Source of the DNA: JBFGCT01 sp041581055
GTDB lineage: Bacteria; Actinomycetota; Acidimicrobiia; Acidimicrobiales; Ilumatobacteraceae
Direction: 5' to 3'
Assembly (NCBI GenBank): GCA_041581055.1
Contig: JBFGCT010000054.1
Coordinates: 1 to 22,205 of the forward strand
Length of the DNA stretch: 22,205 nucleotides
Every line of letters starts with the position of its first letter. Position 1 is the first letter of the stretch. Below the pieces are notes generated by a model. That model was not told where the DNA came from. It searched no databases and was given only the letters and a program-made list of their open reading frames with translations. Below are positions 13,820 to 21,268 of the stretch, piece after piece. The translations under genes were made by a program, and so were the position numbers.

Positions 13820-14278
13820 GTGAGGACCAGAACGCTGCTGCTGCTGTCGGTCGCGACCGCGTTGTTGATCCTGATCGCGGGCGGGGCGTTTCTCTTCCAG
13901 CTCTCGCACCAGTCCGACACCGTGCCCACCGGCGTGGTCGGCGAGCCGGCGCGCCTCGGCGACGTCACGGTCACGGTGCTCGACGCCTCCGAGGCCGGCG
14001 GCGTCATGGCGGTCGACATCGAGGTCGGCGGCGTCGACGACGCGGACGGGACCGACGACTTCCGCCTCGTGACTGGCGACCAGCGCCTCGACGCCGTCGC
14101 CGCGCCCGGCGGCGGCCGCTGCCGCGCGTTCACCGTCGACCCGCAGCGGTGCCGGCTGGAGTTCGACGTCAGCGCGGCCGCGTCGACCAGCCGCGTCCTC
14201 GTGATGCGCCGCGGCGAGGACCAGCGCACCTGGAGGCTCCGGCCGGGAACGGACGCTACGGTGGGCGCCGATGAGTGA
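13820..14278 (+). CDS. Small membrane-anchored extracytoplasmic protein, unknown function
   Basis: This 152-residue protein belongs to no family I recognise. After a short basic start (GTG-encoded M, then RTRT) there is one long hydrophobic segment (LLLLSVATALLILIAGGAF, about residues 6-24) that would serve as a signal anchor. The rest is an extracytoplasmic domain of short strands (ARLGDVTVTVLDASEAGGVMAVDIEVGG, DFRLVTGDQRLDAVA, RCRLEFDVSAAASTSRVLVMRR), with two cysteines in GRCRAF and QRCRLEF that could pair. The pattern resembles DUF4352-like immunoglobulin-type domains, but that is only an impression. Its end overlaps the start of lpd by 8 nt, and the lpd promoter sits inside its last codons. 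Confidence 0.7.
   Translation: MRTRTLLLLSVATALLILIAGGAFLFQLSHQSDTVPTGVVGEPARLGDVTVTVLDASEAGGVMAVDIEVGGVDDADGTDDFRLVTGDQRLDAVAAPGGGRCRAFTVDPQRCRLEFDVSAAASTSRVLVMRRGEDQRTWRLRPGTDATVGADE
14257..14262 (+). promoter_or_regulatory. Predicted leaderless promoter -10 of the lpd-E2-lipBA unit
   Basis: TACGGT ends 8 nt before the ATG of the dihydrolipoyl dehydrogenase gene. It lies inside the last codons of the preceding gene. No Shine-Dalgarno is present, so lpd may be read from a leaderless transcript as well as from the upstream one. Confidence 0.5.
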
Positions 14279-15671
14279 CCACTTCGACCTCGTGATCATC
14301 GGTGGCGGACCCGGTGGCTACAGCGGCGCGCTGTACGGAGCGTCCGCCGGCCTGAACGTGGCGATGATCGAGAAGGACGCGCTCGGCGGCACATGCCTCA
14401 ACCGCGGGTGCATCCCGGCCAAGGCGTTCCTCGAGACCGCGGCGGTCAAGCGCCACGTCGACCACTCCGCCGCGTTCGGCATCGAGTCCGGCGCCGCCTC
14501 GGTCAACTTCGCCAGGACGCAGGAGCGCAAGCAGGGGATCGTCGCCGGCCTCGTCGGCGGGATCGCCGCGATGTGCAAGCAGCGCAAGGTCGAGGTGTTC
14601 GACGGCGTCGGCTCGCTGGCGGCCGGTCGGACGGTCAACGTGTCGATGGCCGACGGATCGGCGGCGACGATCACCGCCGACCACGTCATGCTCGCGTCGG
14701 GCTCGGTTCCGCGGCTGATCCCGAACTTCGAGCGCGGCGGCCCGATCATGACGAGCGACGAGGTGCTCGACCTCGACGTCGTCCCGCCGCGCGTCGCCGT
14801 CATCGGCGGCGGCGCGATCGGGTGTGAGTTCGCCTCGACGTTCGCCGACCTCGGGTCCGAGGTCACGATCCTCGAAGGGCTCCCGAAGATCCTGCCCGGC
14901 CTCGACACCGACCTGGCGAAGGTCGTCGAGCGGTCGTTCAAGAAGAAGAAGATCGCGATCCGCACCGGCGTGATGGTCAACGGCCACACCCCGAACGCGA
15001 CCGGCGCCACCACCGTGCACTTCGGCGACGGCGAGACGGTCGACGTCGACGCCGTGATCGTCTCGGTCGGCCGCCGCCCGTTCGCCGACCAGCTCGGTCT
15101 CGGGGGGACCGGCGTCGTCGTCGACGAGCGGGGCTTCGTCCAGGTCGACGAGTACTGCCGGACCGGCGAGGACGGTGTGTACGCCGTCGGCGACCTGATC
15201 GACACGCCGCAGTTGGCGCACGTCGGTTACGCCGAGGCGATCCTCGTCGTCAAGCATCTGCTCGGCGAGTCGCCGATGCCGGTGAGATACGACCGGGTGC
15301 CGTGGGCGATCTACTGCCATCCCGAGGTCGCCTGGGCCGGCCCCGACGAGCAGGCGGCCAAGGACGCCGGATATGACGTCGTCGTCTCCAAGCACCCGTT
15401 CAAGTTCAACAGCCGGGCGCAGATCATCGGCGAGACCGAGGGTCTGGTCAAGATCATCGCCAAGCGGCGCCCGGACGGCTCCGCCGGGCAGGTGCTCGGC
15501 GTGCACATGGTCGGGCCGTGGGTCACCGAGCAGCTCAGCGGCGGCTACCTCGCCGTCAACTGGGAGGCGTCGGTCGACGAGATCGCCGAGTTCATCCAAC
15601 CCCACCCGAGCCTGTCGGAGCTCTTCGGCGAGTCCGTGCTGGCGATGACCGGCCGTAGCTTCAACGGATAG
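14271..15671 (+). CDS. lpdA: Dihydrolipoyl dehydrogenase (E3)
   Basis: E3 reoxidises the dihydrolipoyl arm of 2-oxoacid dehydrogenase E2 subunits, passing electrons through a disulfide and FAD to NAD+. The protein has 466 residues, normal for the family. The FAD-binding loop GGGPGG is at 11-16. The redox disulfide is C42/C47 in GGTCLNRGCIPAKAF. The second Rossmann motif VAVIGGGAIGCEFAS binds NAD. The FAD-contact motif GVYAVGDLIDTPQLAHVGYAEA follows, and the C-terminal interface has H445 and E450 in HPSLSELFGE, the catalytic His-Glu pair of the partner subunit. It is followed after 49 bp by its E2 substrate and then by lipBA, so the cluster is devoted to lipoyl enzymes. The assignment over glutathione or mercuric reductase rests on the C-terminal HP.L.E motif and the gene context. 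Confidence 0.95.
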   Translation: MSDHFDLVIIGGGPGGYSGALYGASAGLNVAMIEKDALGGTCLNRGCIPAKAFLETAAVKRHVDHSAAFGIESGAASVNFARTQERKQGIVAGLVGGIAAMCKQRKVEVFDGVGSLAAGRTVNVSMADGSAATITADHVMLASGSVPRLIPNFERGGPIMTSDEVLDLDVVPPRVAVIGGGAIGCEFASTFADLGSEVTILEGLPKILPGLDTDLAKVVERSFKKKKIAIRTGVMVNGHTPNATGATTVHFGDGETVDVDAVIVSVGRRPFADQLGLGGTGVVVDERGFVQVDEYCRTGEDGVYAVGDLIDTPQLAHVGYAEAILVVKHLLGESPMPVRYDRVPWAIYCHPEVAWAGPDEQAAKDAGYDVVVSKHPFKFNSRAQIIGETEGLVKIIAKRRPDGSAGQVLGVHMVGPWVTEQLSGGYLAVNWEASVDEIAEFIQPHPSLSELFGESVLAMTGRSFNG

Positions 15672-15720
15672 CCGTAGTTTTCAATCGATCACCACACCCT
15701 CACAAGGACCACCAACACAC

Positions 15721-17190
15721 ATGGCAGACGTCACGCTCCCCCAACTCGGCGAAACGGTCACCGAGGGGACCATCACGCAATGGTTCAAGAACGTCGGGGA
15801 CACCGTCGCGGAAGACGAGCCCTTGTTCGAGGTCTCGACCGACAAGGTCGACACCGAGGTGCCGTCGCCGGTCGCCGGCGTCGTGACCGAGATCCGCGCC
15901 CAAGAGGGCGACACGATCGAGGTCGGCGTGGTGATCGCCGTCGTCGACAGCGACGGTGGCGGCGCGGCCGCGCCCGCCGCGCCCGAGGCCGAGGCTGCCG
16001 CCGAGCCCGAGGCCGAGCCCGCCCCAGCCGCCGAGCCCGCTCCGGCCGCGGCGTCCGAGCCCGCTCCGGCCGCGGCGTCCGAGCCCGCTCCGGCCGCCGA
16101 GCCGGCCCCCGCCCCGCCCCCCGCCCCGGCCGCCGCGGCCGAGCCGGCGCCCCAGCAGCCGGCGGCGCCCGCCGCCACGGCGGCTGCGGGTGACAAGCGG
16201 CTGCTCTCGCCGGTCGTCCGGCGCCTCGTCAACGAACACGGCCTCGACCCCGACGCGATCAGCGGGTCCGGGCCGGGCGGGCGGATCACCCGCGACGACG
16301 TGCTCGACCACATCGACGCCACCGGGGCCACGCCGACCGAAGCGTCTGCGGCGCCGGCCGCGCCGGCCCCGCCTGCGCCCACCGCGCCGGCCGCGGCGCC
16401 GTCGGCCCCCGCCGCCGCGCCGCCGGCGCCGGCCACCGCGCCGGCCGCGGCGCCCGCGCCGGCGGTCGCCGGGGGCGAGCGCGACACCCTGGTCAAGCTG
16501 TCCAAGATCCGCAAGCTGACCGGCCAGCACATGGTGATGAGCAAGGCCGCCAGCCCGCACGCGTTCAGCGTGGTCGAGGTCGATTTCGCCAACGTCGACC
16601 TCGTCCGCAGCGCGGTCAAGGCCGAGTGGAAGGCGACCCACGGCTTCAGCCTGACGTACCTGCCGTTCATCTCGCGGGCGATCGTCGACGGGTTGCGCGA
16701 GTTCCCGCACCTCAACGCGAGCGTCGGCGAGGACGACCTGATCGTGCACAACTACATCGACCTCGGCATCGCCGTCGATCTCGAGTACGAGGGGCTCCTC
16801 GCCCCGCTGATCCGCGACGCCGACACCAAGCGGCTGGCGGCGATCGCCACCGAGATCTCCGACCTCGCCGACCGGGCCCGCTCCCGCAAGCTGAGCCCCG
16901 ACGAGATCTCCGGCGGGACGTTCACGATCTCCAACAACGGCTCGGCCGGGTCGGTCCTGACGATGCCGATCATCAACCAGCCGCAGGTCGCGATCATCTC
17001 GACCGACGCGATCGTCCGCAAGCCGGTCGTCACCTCCGGGCCCGACGGCGGCGAGGCGATCGCCATCCACCCGGTCGGCAACCTGGCGATGAGCTGGGAC
17101 CACCGGGCCTTCGACGGGGCCTACGCGGCCGGTTTCCTCCGGCGGGTCAAGCAGATCCTCGAGACCAAGGACTGGTCGACGGAGCTGTAA
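15721..17190 (+). CDS. sucB: 2-oxoacid dehydrogenase E2 component, dihydrolipoamide acyltransferase (SucB type)
   Basis: This 489-residue E2 forms the core of a pyruvate or 2-oxoglutarate dehydrogenase complex. One lipoyl domain occupies residues 1-77, with the lipoylated lysine K42 in STDKVDTEV. An Ala/Pro-rich linker follows, then an E3-binding domain at ~158-197 (KRLLSPVVRRLVNEHGLD…GSGPGGRITRDDV), a second Ala/Pro linker, and the acyltransferase domain from ~253 with H461 and D465 in SWDHRAFDG. The IISTDAIVRKP and GTFTISNNGSAGSVLTMPIINQPQ segments are typical. Actinobacteria often share one E2 between pyruvate and 2-oxoglutarate complexes, so the acyl specificity is uncertain. AAGGA at 15703-15707 is a probable Shine-Dalgarno. 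The stop overlaps the next ATG as TAATG. Confidence 0.93.
   Translation: MADVTLPQLGETVTEGTITQWFKNVGDTVAEDEPLFEVSTDKVDTEVPSPVAGVVTEIRAQEGDTIEVGVVIAVVDSDGGGAAAPAAPEAEAAAEPEAEPAPAAEPAPAAASEPAPAAASEPAPAAEPAPAPPPAPAAAAEPAPQQPAAPAATAAAGDKRLLSPVVRRLVNEHGLDPDAISGSGPGGRITRDDVLDHIDATGATPTEASAAPAAPAPPAPTAPAAAPSAPAAAPPAPATAPAAAPAPAVAGGERDTLVKLSKIRKLTGQHMVMSKAASPHAFSVVEVDFANVDLVRSAVKAEWKATHGFSLTYLPFISRAIVDGLREFPHLNASVGEDDLIVHNYIDLGIAVDLEYEGLLAPLIRDADTKRLAAIATEISDLADRARSRKLSPDEISGGTFTISNNGSAGSVLTMPIINQPQVAIISTDAIVRKPVVTSGPDGGEAIAIHPVGNLAMSWDHRAFDGAYAAGFLRRVKQILETKDWSTEL
16033..16098 (+). repeat. Tandem 24-bp repeats in the first E2 linker
   Basis: Two identical 24-bp units (16033-16056 and 16057-16080) encode EPAPAAAS; a third, partial unit follows at 16081-16098. 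They lengthen the flexible Ala/Pro linker behind the lipoyl domain. Such sites expand and contract by slippage, so linker length may differ between strains. Confidence 0.9.
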
Positions 17191-18881
17191 TGAGCAGGGC
17201 TGAGCCGTTGCGGGTTCGGTGGCTGGGGCGGGTGCCGTACCGCGAGGCGTTGGCGGTGCAGACGGCGCTGTTCGAGCACGGCGCCGGCCAGCACCTGCTG
17301 CTGCTCGAGCATCCCCACGTCTTCACCCACGGCGCCCGCGCCGATCTCGCTGGGAACCTGCGGTGCGAACCCGCCGCGGTCGGCGCCGAGTTGGTGCCGG
17401 TCACCCGCGGGGGCGACATCACCTACCACGGCCCTGGCCAGTTGGTCGGCTACCCGATCCTCAACCTCGACAACCGGCTCGGCGCGACGGCCCACGTCTG
17501 CGCCGTCGAGGGCCTCGTCATCGACGCCCTCGCCGAGCTCGGCGTGCCGAACGCCGGCCGGCTCGCCGGTTTCGCCGGGGTGTGGCTCGATCCCGACGGT
17601 CCCGACGCCCGCAAGATCTGCGCGATCGGCGTGCGGCTCAAGCGCGGCCGGACGATGCACGGGTTCGCCCTGAACGTGTCGACCGACATGACCTACCTGC
17701 GCGAGCACATCGTGCCCTGCGGGATCGGCGACAAGCCGGTCACGTCGCTCGCCGAGGAGGGCGTCGACGTCTCGATGCACGAGGTCGTCGATGTGATCGC
17801 CCGGCTGGCCGCGCGGCGGTGGGCCGACGGCTCGGTCGAGCGGCAGGACGTCGCGTGGCGGCACGCCGCCGACGGGCGCGATCTCTCGGCGTTCTCGCGC
17901 GGCGCCGGGCCGGGTGAGCCGGTCAAGCCGGCGGCAGCGGCCCGTTCGGGTGCCCGGCTCGAGGCGGCCGGGGTCACCGGCGGACTGTCGATCGAGACCC
18001 GCAAGCCGGACTGGCTGCGGCCGAAGGTGCGGCTGGGCCCCGAGGTGATGGCCCTGAAGAAGACGATCCGCGCGCTCGACCTGGTCACCGTGTGCGAGGA
18101 CGCCGGCTGCCCGAACCTGTCGGACTGCTGGGCCGACGGCACCGCGACGTTCATGGTGCTCGGCGAGCGGTGCTCCCGGGCGTGTGGGTTCTGCCTCGTC
18201 GACACGCGGCGCCCGCTCGCGCCGGCCGCCGACGAGCCGGCGCGGGTCGCCGAGGCGATCGACCGGCTGGCGCTCGACCACGCCGTGCTGACGATGGTCG
18301 CCCGCGACGACCTGGCCGACGGCGGGATGGCCCACGTGGCGGCCTGCGTCGGGGCGATCCGGGCCCGCCGCCCGGCCACGAGGGTCGAGACGCTGATCTC
18401 CGACGCCAAGGGCGACGACGCCGCGCTCGACCTGCTGTTCGCCGCCCGCCCCGACGTGTTGAACCACAACGTCGAGACCGTCGCCCGGCTCCAGCGGGCG
18501 GTGCGCCCGTCGGCCGGCTACGCCCGCTCACTGTCGGTGCTCGCCCGGGCGAAGGCCGCGGGGCTGCCGGCCAAGACCGGGTTCATGGTCGGGCTCGGCG
18601 AGACCGACGATGAGATCGTCGGCTGCCTGGCCGACCTCGCCGACCTCGGCGTCGACATCGTCACGATCGGCCAGTACCTCCGCCCGACGTCGCACCACCT
18701 CCCGATCGCCCGCTACGCCGAGCCGTCCGAGTTCGTCCGTTGGAAGGCGATCGGCGAGGGGTTCGGCATCGGCCACGTCGAGGCCAGTCCGCTGACCAGG
18801 TCGAGCTACCACGCCAAGTCCGCCGCCGAGTCGGTCGCGCCGGTGGCGGTCGCGCCGGTGGCGGTGGCGCTCGGTCGCTGA
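17190..18881 (+). CDS. lipB-lipA: Bifunctional LipB-LipA fusion: octanoyltransferase and lipoyl synthase
   Basis: One uninterrupted 563-residue frame carries both steps of lipoate assembly. Residues 1-~235 are LipB, which moves octanoate from ACP to the target lysine: THGARADL, RGGDITYHGPGQLVGYP, K142 in KICAIGVRL and C177 in IVPCGIGDKPVTSL (the thioester Cys). A ~35-residue Ala/Pro/Gly linker follows. Residues ~268-563 are LipA, a radical-SAM enzyme that inserts two sulfurs: KPDWLRPKV, auxiliary-cluster cysteines C302/C307/C313, the SAM-cluster motif C328-x3-C332-x2-C335, and RSSY at 537-540 supplying the serine ligand. No plausible in-frame start exists in the linker; the first internal ATG is at VMALKK, after the KPDWLR motif. 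It follows the E2 gene as TAATG, implying coupled translation of modifier and substrate. Confidence 0.93.
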   Translation: MSRAEPLRVRWLGRVPYREALAVQTALFEHGAGQHLLLLEHPHVFTHGARADLAGNLRCEPAAVGAELVPVTRGGDITYHGPGQLVGYPILNLDNRLGATAHVCAVEGLVIDALAELGVPNAGRLAGFAGVWLDPDGPDARKICAIGVRLKRGRTMHGFALNVSTDMTYLREHIVPCGIGDKPVTSLAEEGVDVSMHEVVDVIARLAARRWADGSVERQDVAWRHAADGRDLSAFSRGAGPGEPVKPAAAARSGARLEAAGVTGGLSIETRKPDWLRPKVRLGPEVMALKKTIRALDLVTVCEDAGCPNLSDCWADGTATFMVLGERCSRACGFCLVDTRRPLAPAADEPARVAEAIDRLALDHAVLTMVARDDLADGGMAHVAACVGAIRARRPATRVETLISDAKGDDAALDLLFAARPDVLNHNVETVARLQRAVRPSAGYARSLSVLARAKAAGLPAKTGFMVGLGETDDEIVGCLADLADLGVDIVTIGQYLRPTSHHLPIARYAEPSEFVRWKAIGEGFGIGHVEASPLTRSSYHAKSAAESVAPVAVAPVAVALGR

Positions 18882-18916
18882 CCGGCGGGCCGGCGGCTCG
18901 GAGTCGGACGCCAGCG

Positions 18917-19726
18917 TCAGTCCGGCGTGGCCAGCTCGGCGACGACCGCGGCGTGGTCGCTGGGCCAGACCTCCGCGCCGTCGACGGTCGACGGGCGGTC
19001 GCCGACGATCCACGCCCGCTCGGGATTGCCGATCGGCTTGGGGCGGGGCCACGACACGAGCACGTAGTCGAGCCGCCGGTCGGGCCACGCGCTGTCGGCG
19101 GTGTGCGGGTTGGCGCGCAGCCACGTGGGGCCGGGTCCGTCGCCGACCTGCTCCCAGGCGTCGGAGAACACGAGGCCGGTGGCGCCCGGGCGGCGGCCGG
19201 TCAGCGTCCGCACCTCGTCGCTGTCGGGCACCGCGTTGAGGTCGGCGCCGACGATCAGCGGCAGGTCCCGCTCCGGCACGCCCCGCCAGCCGACGGCGAG
19301 CTCGAGCAGGCGCGCCAGCTGGGCCTGCCGGGTCGCCGACCCGTCGAAGTGGTGGTCGAGGTGGGTCGAGGCGACCGGCCACCGGCCCCACGGCGTTGCG
19401 CTGGCGGCGGCGACGACGCGGCGGTGGCCCGGCTCGCCGTCGGCGCGGGGGAGGACCTCGTCGGCGATCGCGTCGAGCGGCCAGCGGGACAGGATCGCGT
19501 TGCCGAACGACTGGCCGTCGTAGAGCATCGGCGCGGTCCCGACCGCGTGCAGTCCCGTCGCCTCGCCGATCCGCTCGGCGTCGTCGGCGGACCCGTCCGA
19601 CCACACCTCCTGGAGGCACACCACGTCGGGGTCGACCGAGCGGATCAGCTCGACGATCGCCGGCCGGCGCCGCTCCCACGGCCCGAAGTGCCACCACAGG
19701 TTCCAGGTCATCACGCGCAGCGCCAT
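18917..19726 (-). CDS. Endonuclease/exonuclease/phosphatase-family protein
   Basis: This 269-residue protein has the DNase I-like phosphoesterase fold. All metal- and phosphate-binding motifs are visible: N9 in MTWNLWW, E40 in CLQEVW, H122 in THLDHH, D162 and N164 in GADLNAVPDS, D220 in RLDYVLV, and D257/H258 in PSDHAAVVAEL. The family includes exonuclease III-like nucleases, sphingomyelinases and inositol phosphatases. The substrate cannot be told from these motifs, and no signal peptide is present, so the protein is probably cytosolic. It is convergent with lipBA (35 bp gap) and divergent from the SWIM gene. A weak CATCAT hexamer ends 8 nt before the ATG on the minus strand, in line with the leaderless pattern of its neighbours. 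Confidence 0.9.
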   Translation of the reverse strand: MALRVMTWNLWWHFGPWERRRPAIVELIRSVDPDVVCLQEVWSDGSADDAERIGEATGLHAVGTAPMLYDGQSFGNAILSRWPLDAIADEVLPRADGEPGHRRVVAAASATPWGRWPVASTHLDHHFDGSATRQAQLARLLELAVGWRGVPERDLPLIVGADLNAVPDSDEVRTLTGRRPGATGLVFSDAWEQVGDGPGPTWLRANPHTADSAWPDRRLDYVLVSWPRPKPIGNPERAWIVGDRPSTVDGAEVWPSDHAAVVAELATPD

Positions 19727-19790
19727 CGGCCGCCATGATGCCCGACGCCGCGCCGCGGGCCGGCACCGGCTCGCTGTGGCGCCCGATCGG

Positions 19791-19796
19791 TACGCT
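19791..19796 (+). promoter_or_regulatory. Predicted leaderless promoter -10 of the SWIM gene
   Basis: TACGCT ends 8 nt before a GTG start at 19805. The CGGAGGGC between them could also act as a Shine-Dalgarno, but it is very close to the start. The geometry equals that of the 13820 gene. Confidence 0.55.
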
Positions 19797-19804
19797 CGGA
19801 GGGC

Positions 19805-21268
19805 GTGAGATGGTCGGTCGAGCAGGTCGAGGCGGTGGCGTCCTCACCGGCGTCGGTCACCGCCGCCCAGGCGATCGCCTCACCGACCAACTGGCGCTCG
19901 ACCGGCGCCGACGACCGGGCGGTCTGGGGCTCGTGCAGGGGGAGTGGGGCCGAGCCGTACGACACCGCCGTCGACCACGTCGGCGTGGGCTTCCGCTGCA
20001 CGTGCCCCAGCCGGCGCACGCCGTGCAAGCACGTCATCGCCCTCCTCCTGCTGTGGGCGCGGGGCCAGGTGCCCGCCGGCGCCGCGCCGGCCAAGGTCGA
20101 CGCGTGGCTCGCCCGGCGACTGGCCCGTGCGGCCGCCCGCGCCGGCGCCGCCGATCACTCGGGCGAGTCCGGCGAGTCGGGCGAGTCGGGCGACGCCGGC
20201 GGTGGCGACGGCTCGCGGTCGGGCGCGGCGGACGCGGTCGGCGCCGGCGGGCGCGACGACGGCGACGGGGAGCGCGATGGCGACGCCGCGCCGCCCGAAC
20301 CCCCGCCCGACGGCGACCGGGACTCGGCGCGCGACGAGCGCGTCGCCCGGATGCTCGCCGGGCTGAGCGAGCTCGACCGCTGGCTCGACGACCGGATCCG
20401 CACCGGCCTCGCCGACCCGGCGCTCGCCCGATACGCCACCTGGGACTCGCTCGCGGCGCGGCTCGTCGACGCCCAGGCCGGAAGCCTCGCCAACCGGGTG
20501 CGGCGGCTCGCCGGGCTGGTCGGCGCGTCGCCGGAGTGGCACGCCGAGGTGCTGGCCGAGCTCGGGCTGCTGCACCTGCTGACCCAGGCCGGTCGCCGTC
20601 TGCCGTCGCTCCCCGACCCGCTGGCCGACGACGCGGCGACCGCGGTCGGGTGGCAGGTCCGCCAAGCCGACGTGCTCGGCGGCGTCCCCGACACCGATCA
20701 CTGGATCGTCGCCGGCCGCAGCGACACGCGGGAGGACCGCATCGAGGTTCGCCGCCACTGGCTGAGGGGGGCCGAGTCCGGGCGCTGGGCGATGGTGCTG
20801 TCGTTCGCCGCGTACCGCCAGAGCCTCGACGACTCCCTCGTCGTCGGCGCCGCCGTGCACGCCGACCTTCACCGGTATCCGGGCGGCGGGCTGCGGGCCC
20901 TCGTCGGCCGGCGCCACGGCGAGCCCGTCGAGCCGGCCCACCCTCCGGCGTCGTCCATCGCCGCGGCGTGCGACGAGATCGGCCGCGTGCTGGCGGGCGT
21001 GCCGTGGCTCGATCGTCTCCCGGCGACCGTGCGGGCATCGCCGGCGGTCGATTCCGGCCGGTGGTCGCTCACCGACGACACCGGGAGCCTGCCGCTGGTC
21101 GTCCGCGGCGACGGGCTGGCCGAGTTGCTCGCCGTGTCGGCCGGCCGCCCGGTCGACCTGACAATCGAGTGGACGCCGCACGGCGTCGTCCCGCTGGCGG
21201 TGCACCTACCGGACCGGACCATCGACGTCGGCCCGCGCGCCGACTCGTCGTTCGTGAGCGCGGCATGA
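19805..21268 (+). CDS. SWIM zinc-finger protein (MoxR/VWA-associated type)
   Basis: This 487-residue protein has a SWIM zinc-binding motif at C65-x-C67-x6-C74-x-H76 (FRCTCPSRRTPCKH). SWIM domains bind DNA or proteins. Before it comes the usual lead (WSVEQVEAVASSPASVTAAQAIASPTNW, then WGSCRGSGAEPYDTAVDH). After the finger there is a disordered acidic Gly/Ser/Asp linker (~116-178), then a long helical and beta region (RMLAGLSELDRWLDDRIRTGLADPALARYATWDSLAARLVDAQAGSLANRVR…) that is typical of the SWIM proteins encoded beside DUF5691, MoxR ATPase and VWA proteins. These clusters are predicted to remodel proteins, perhaps in conflict responses; that is family-level inference. It overlaps the DUF5691 gene as ATGA. 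The start is a GTG with a leaderless-type promoter. Confidence 0.85.
   Translation: MRWSVEQVEAVASSPASVTAAQAIASPTNWRSTGADDRAVWGSCRGSGAEPYDTAVDHVGVGFRCTCPSRRTPCKHVIALLLLWARGQVPAGAAPAKVDAWLARRLARAAARAGAADHSGESGESGESGDAGGGDGSRSGAADAVGAGGRDDGDGERDGDAAPPEPPPDGDRDSARDERVARMLAGLSELDRWLDDRIRTGLADPALARYATWDSLAARLVDAQAGSLANRVRRLAGLVGASPEWHAEVLAELGLLHLLTQAGRRLPSLPDPLADDAATAVGWQVRQADVLGGVPDTDHWIVAGRSDTREDRIEVRRHWLRGAESGRWAMVLSFAAYRQSLDDSLVVGAAVHADLHRYPGGGLRALVGRRHGEPVEPAHPPASSIAAACDEIGRVLAGVPWLDRLPATVRASPAVDSGRWSLTDDTGSLPLVVRGDGLAELLAVSAGRPVDLTIEWTPHGVVPLAVHLPDRTIDVGPRADSSFVSAA
20158..20193 (+). repeat. Short tandem GGCGAGTC-type repeats in the SWIM linker
   Basis: Three 9-bp units of the form GGCGAGTCG/C encode repeated GES tripeptides (SGESGESGESGD), starting a Gly/Ser/Asp-rich disordered linker. 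This is simple-sequence DNA that may vary in length between strains. Confidence 0.75.

Noticed and set aside
13773..14274. A 166-codon plus-strand frame overlapping the small membrane protein
   Set aside because: Arg/Gly-rich shadow frame; the other frame has a clear membrane anchor and a start with a promoter at the correct distance.
16626..17189. Extension of the LipB-LipA frame upstream into the E2 gene
   Set aside because: The extra residues are Arg/Pro-rich shadow sequence overlapping the conserved E2 catalytic domain; LipB homology begins just after the ATG at 17190.
18868..18916. A terminator between lipBA and the convergent phosphoesterase gene
   Set aside because: Only 5-bp GC stems (for example CGGTC/GACCG across the stop codon) are present, without T-tracts; such stems are expected by chance at this base composition.
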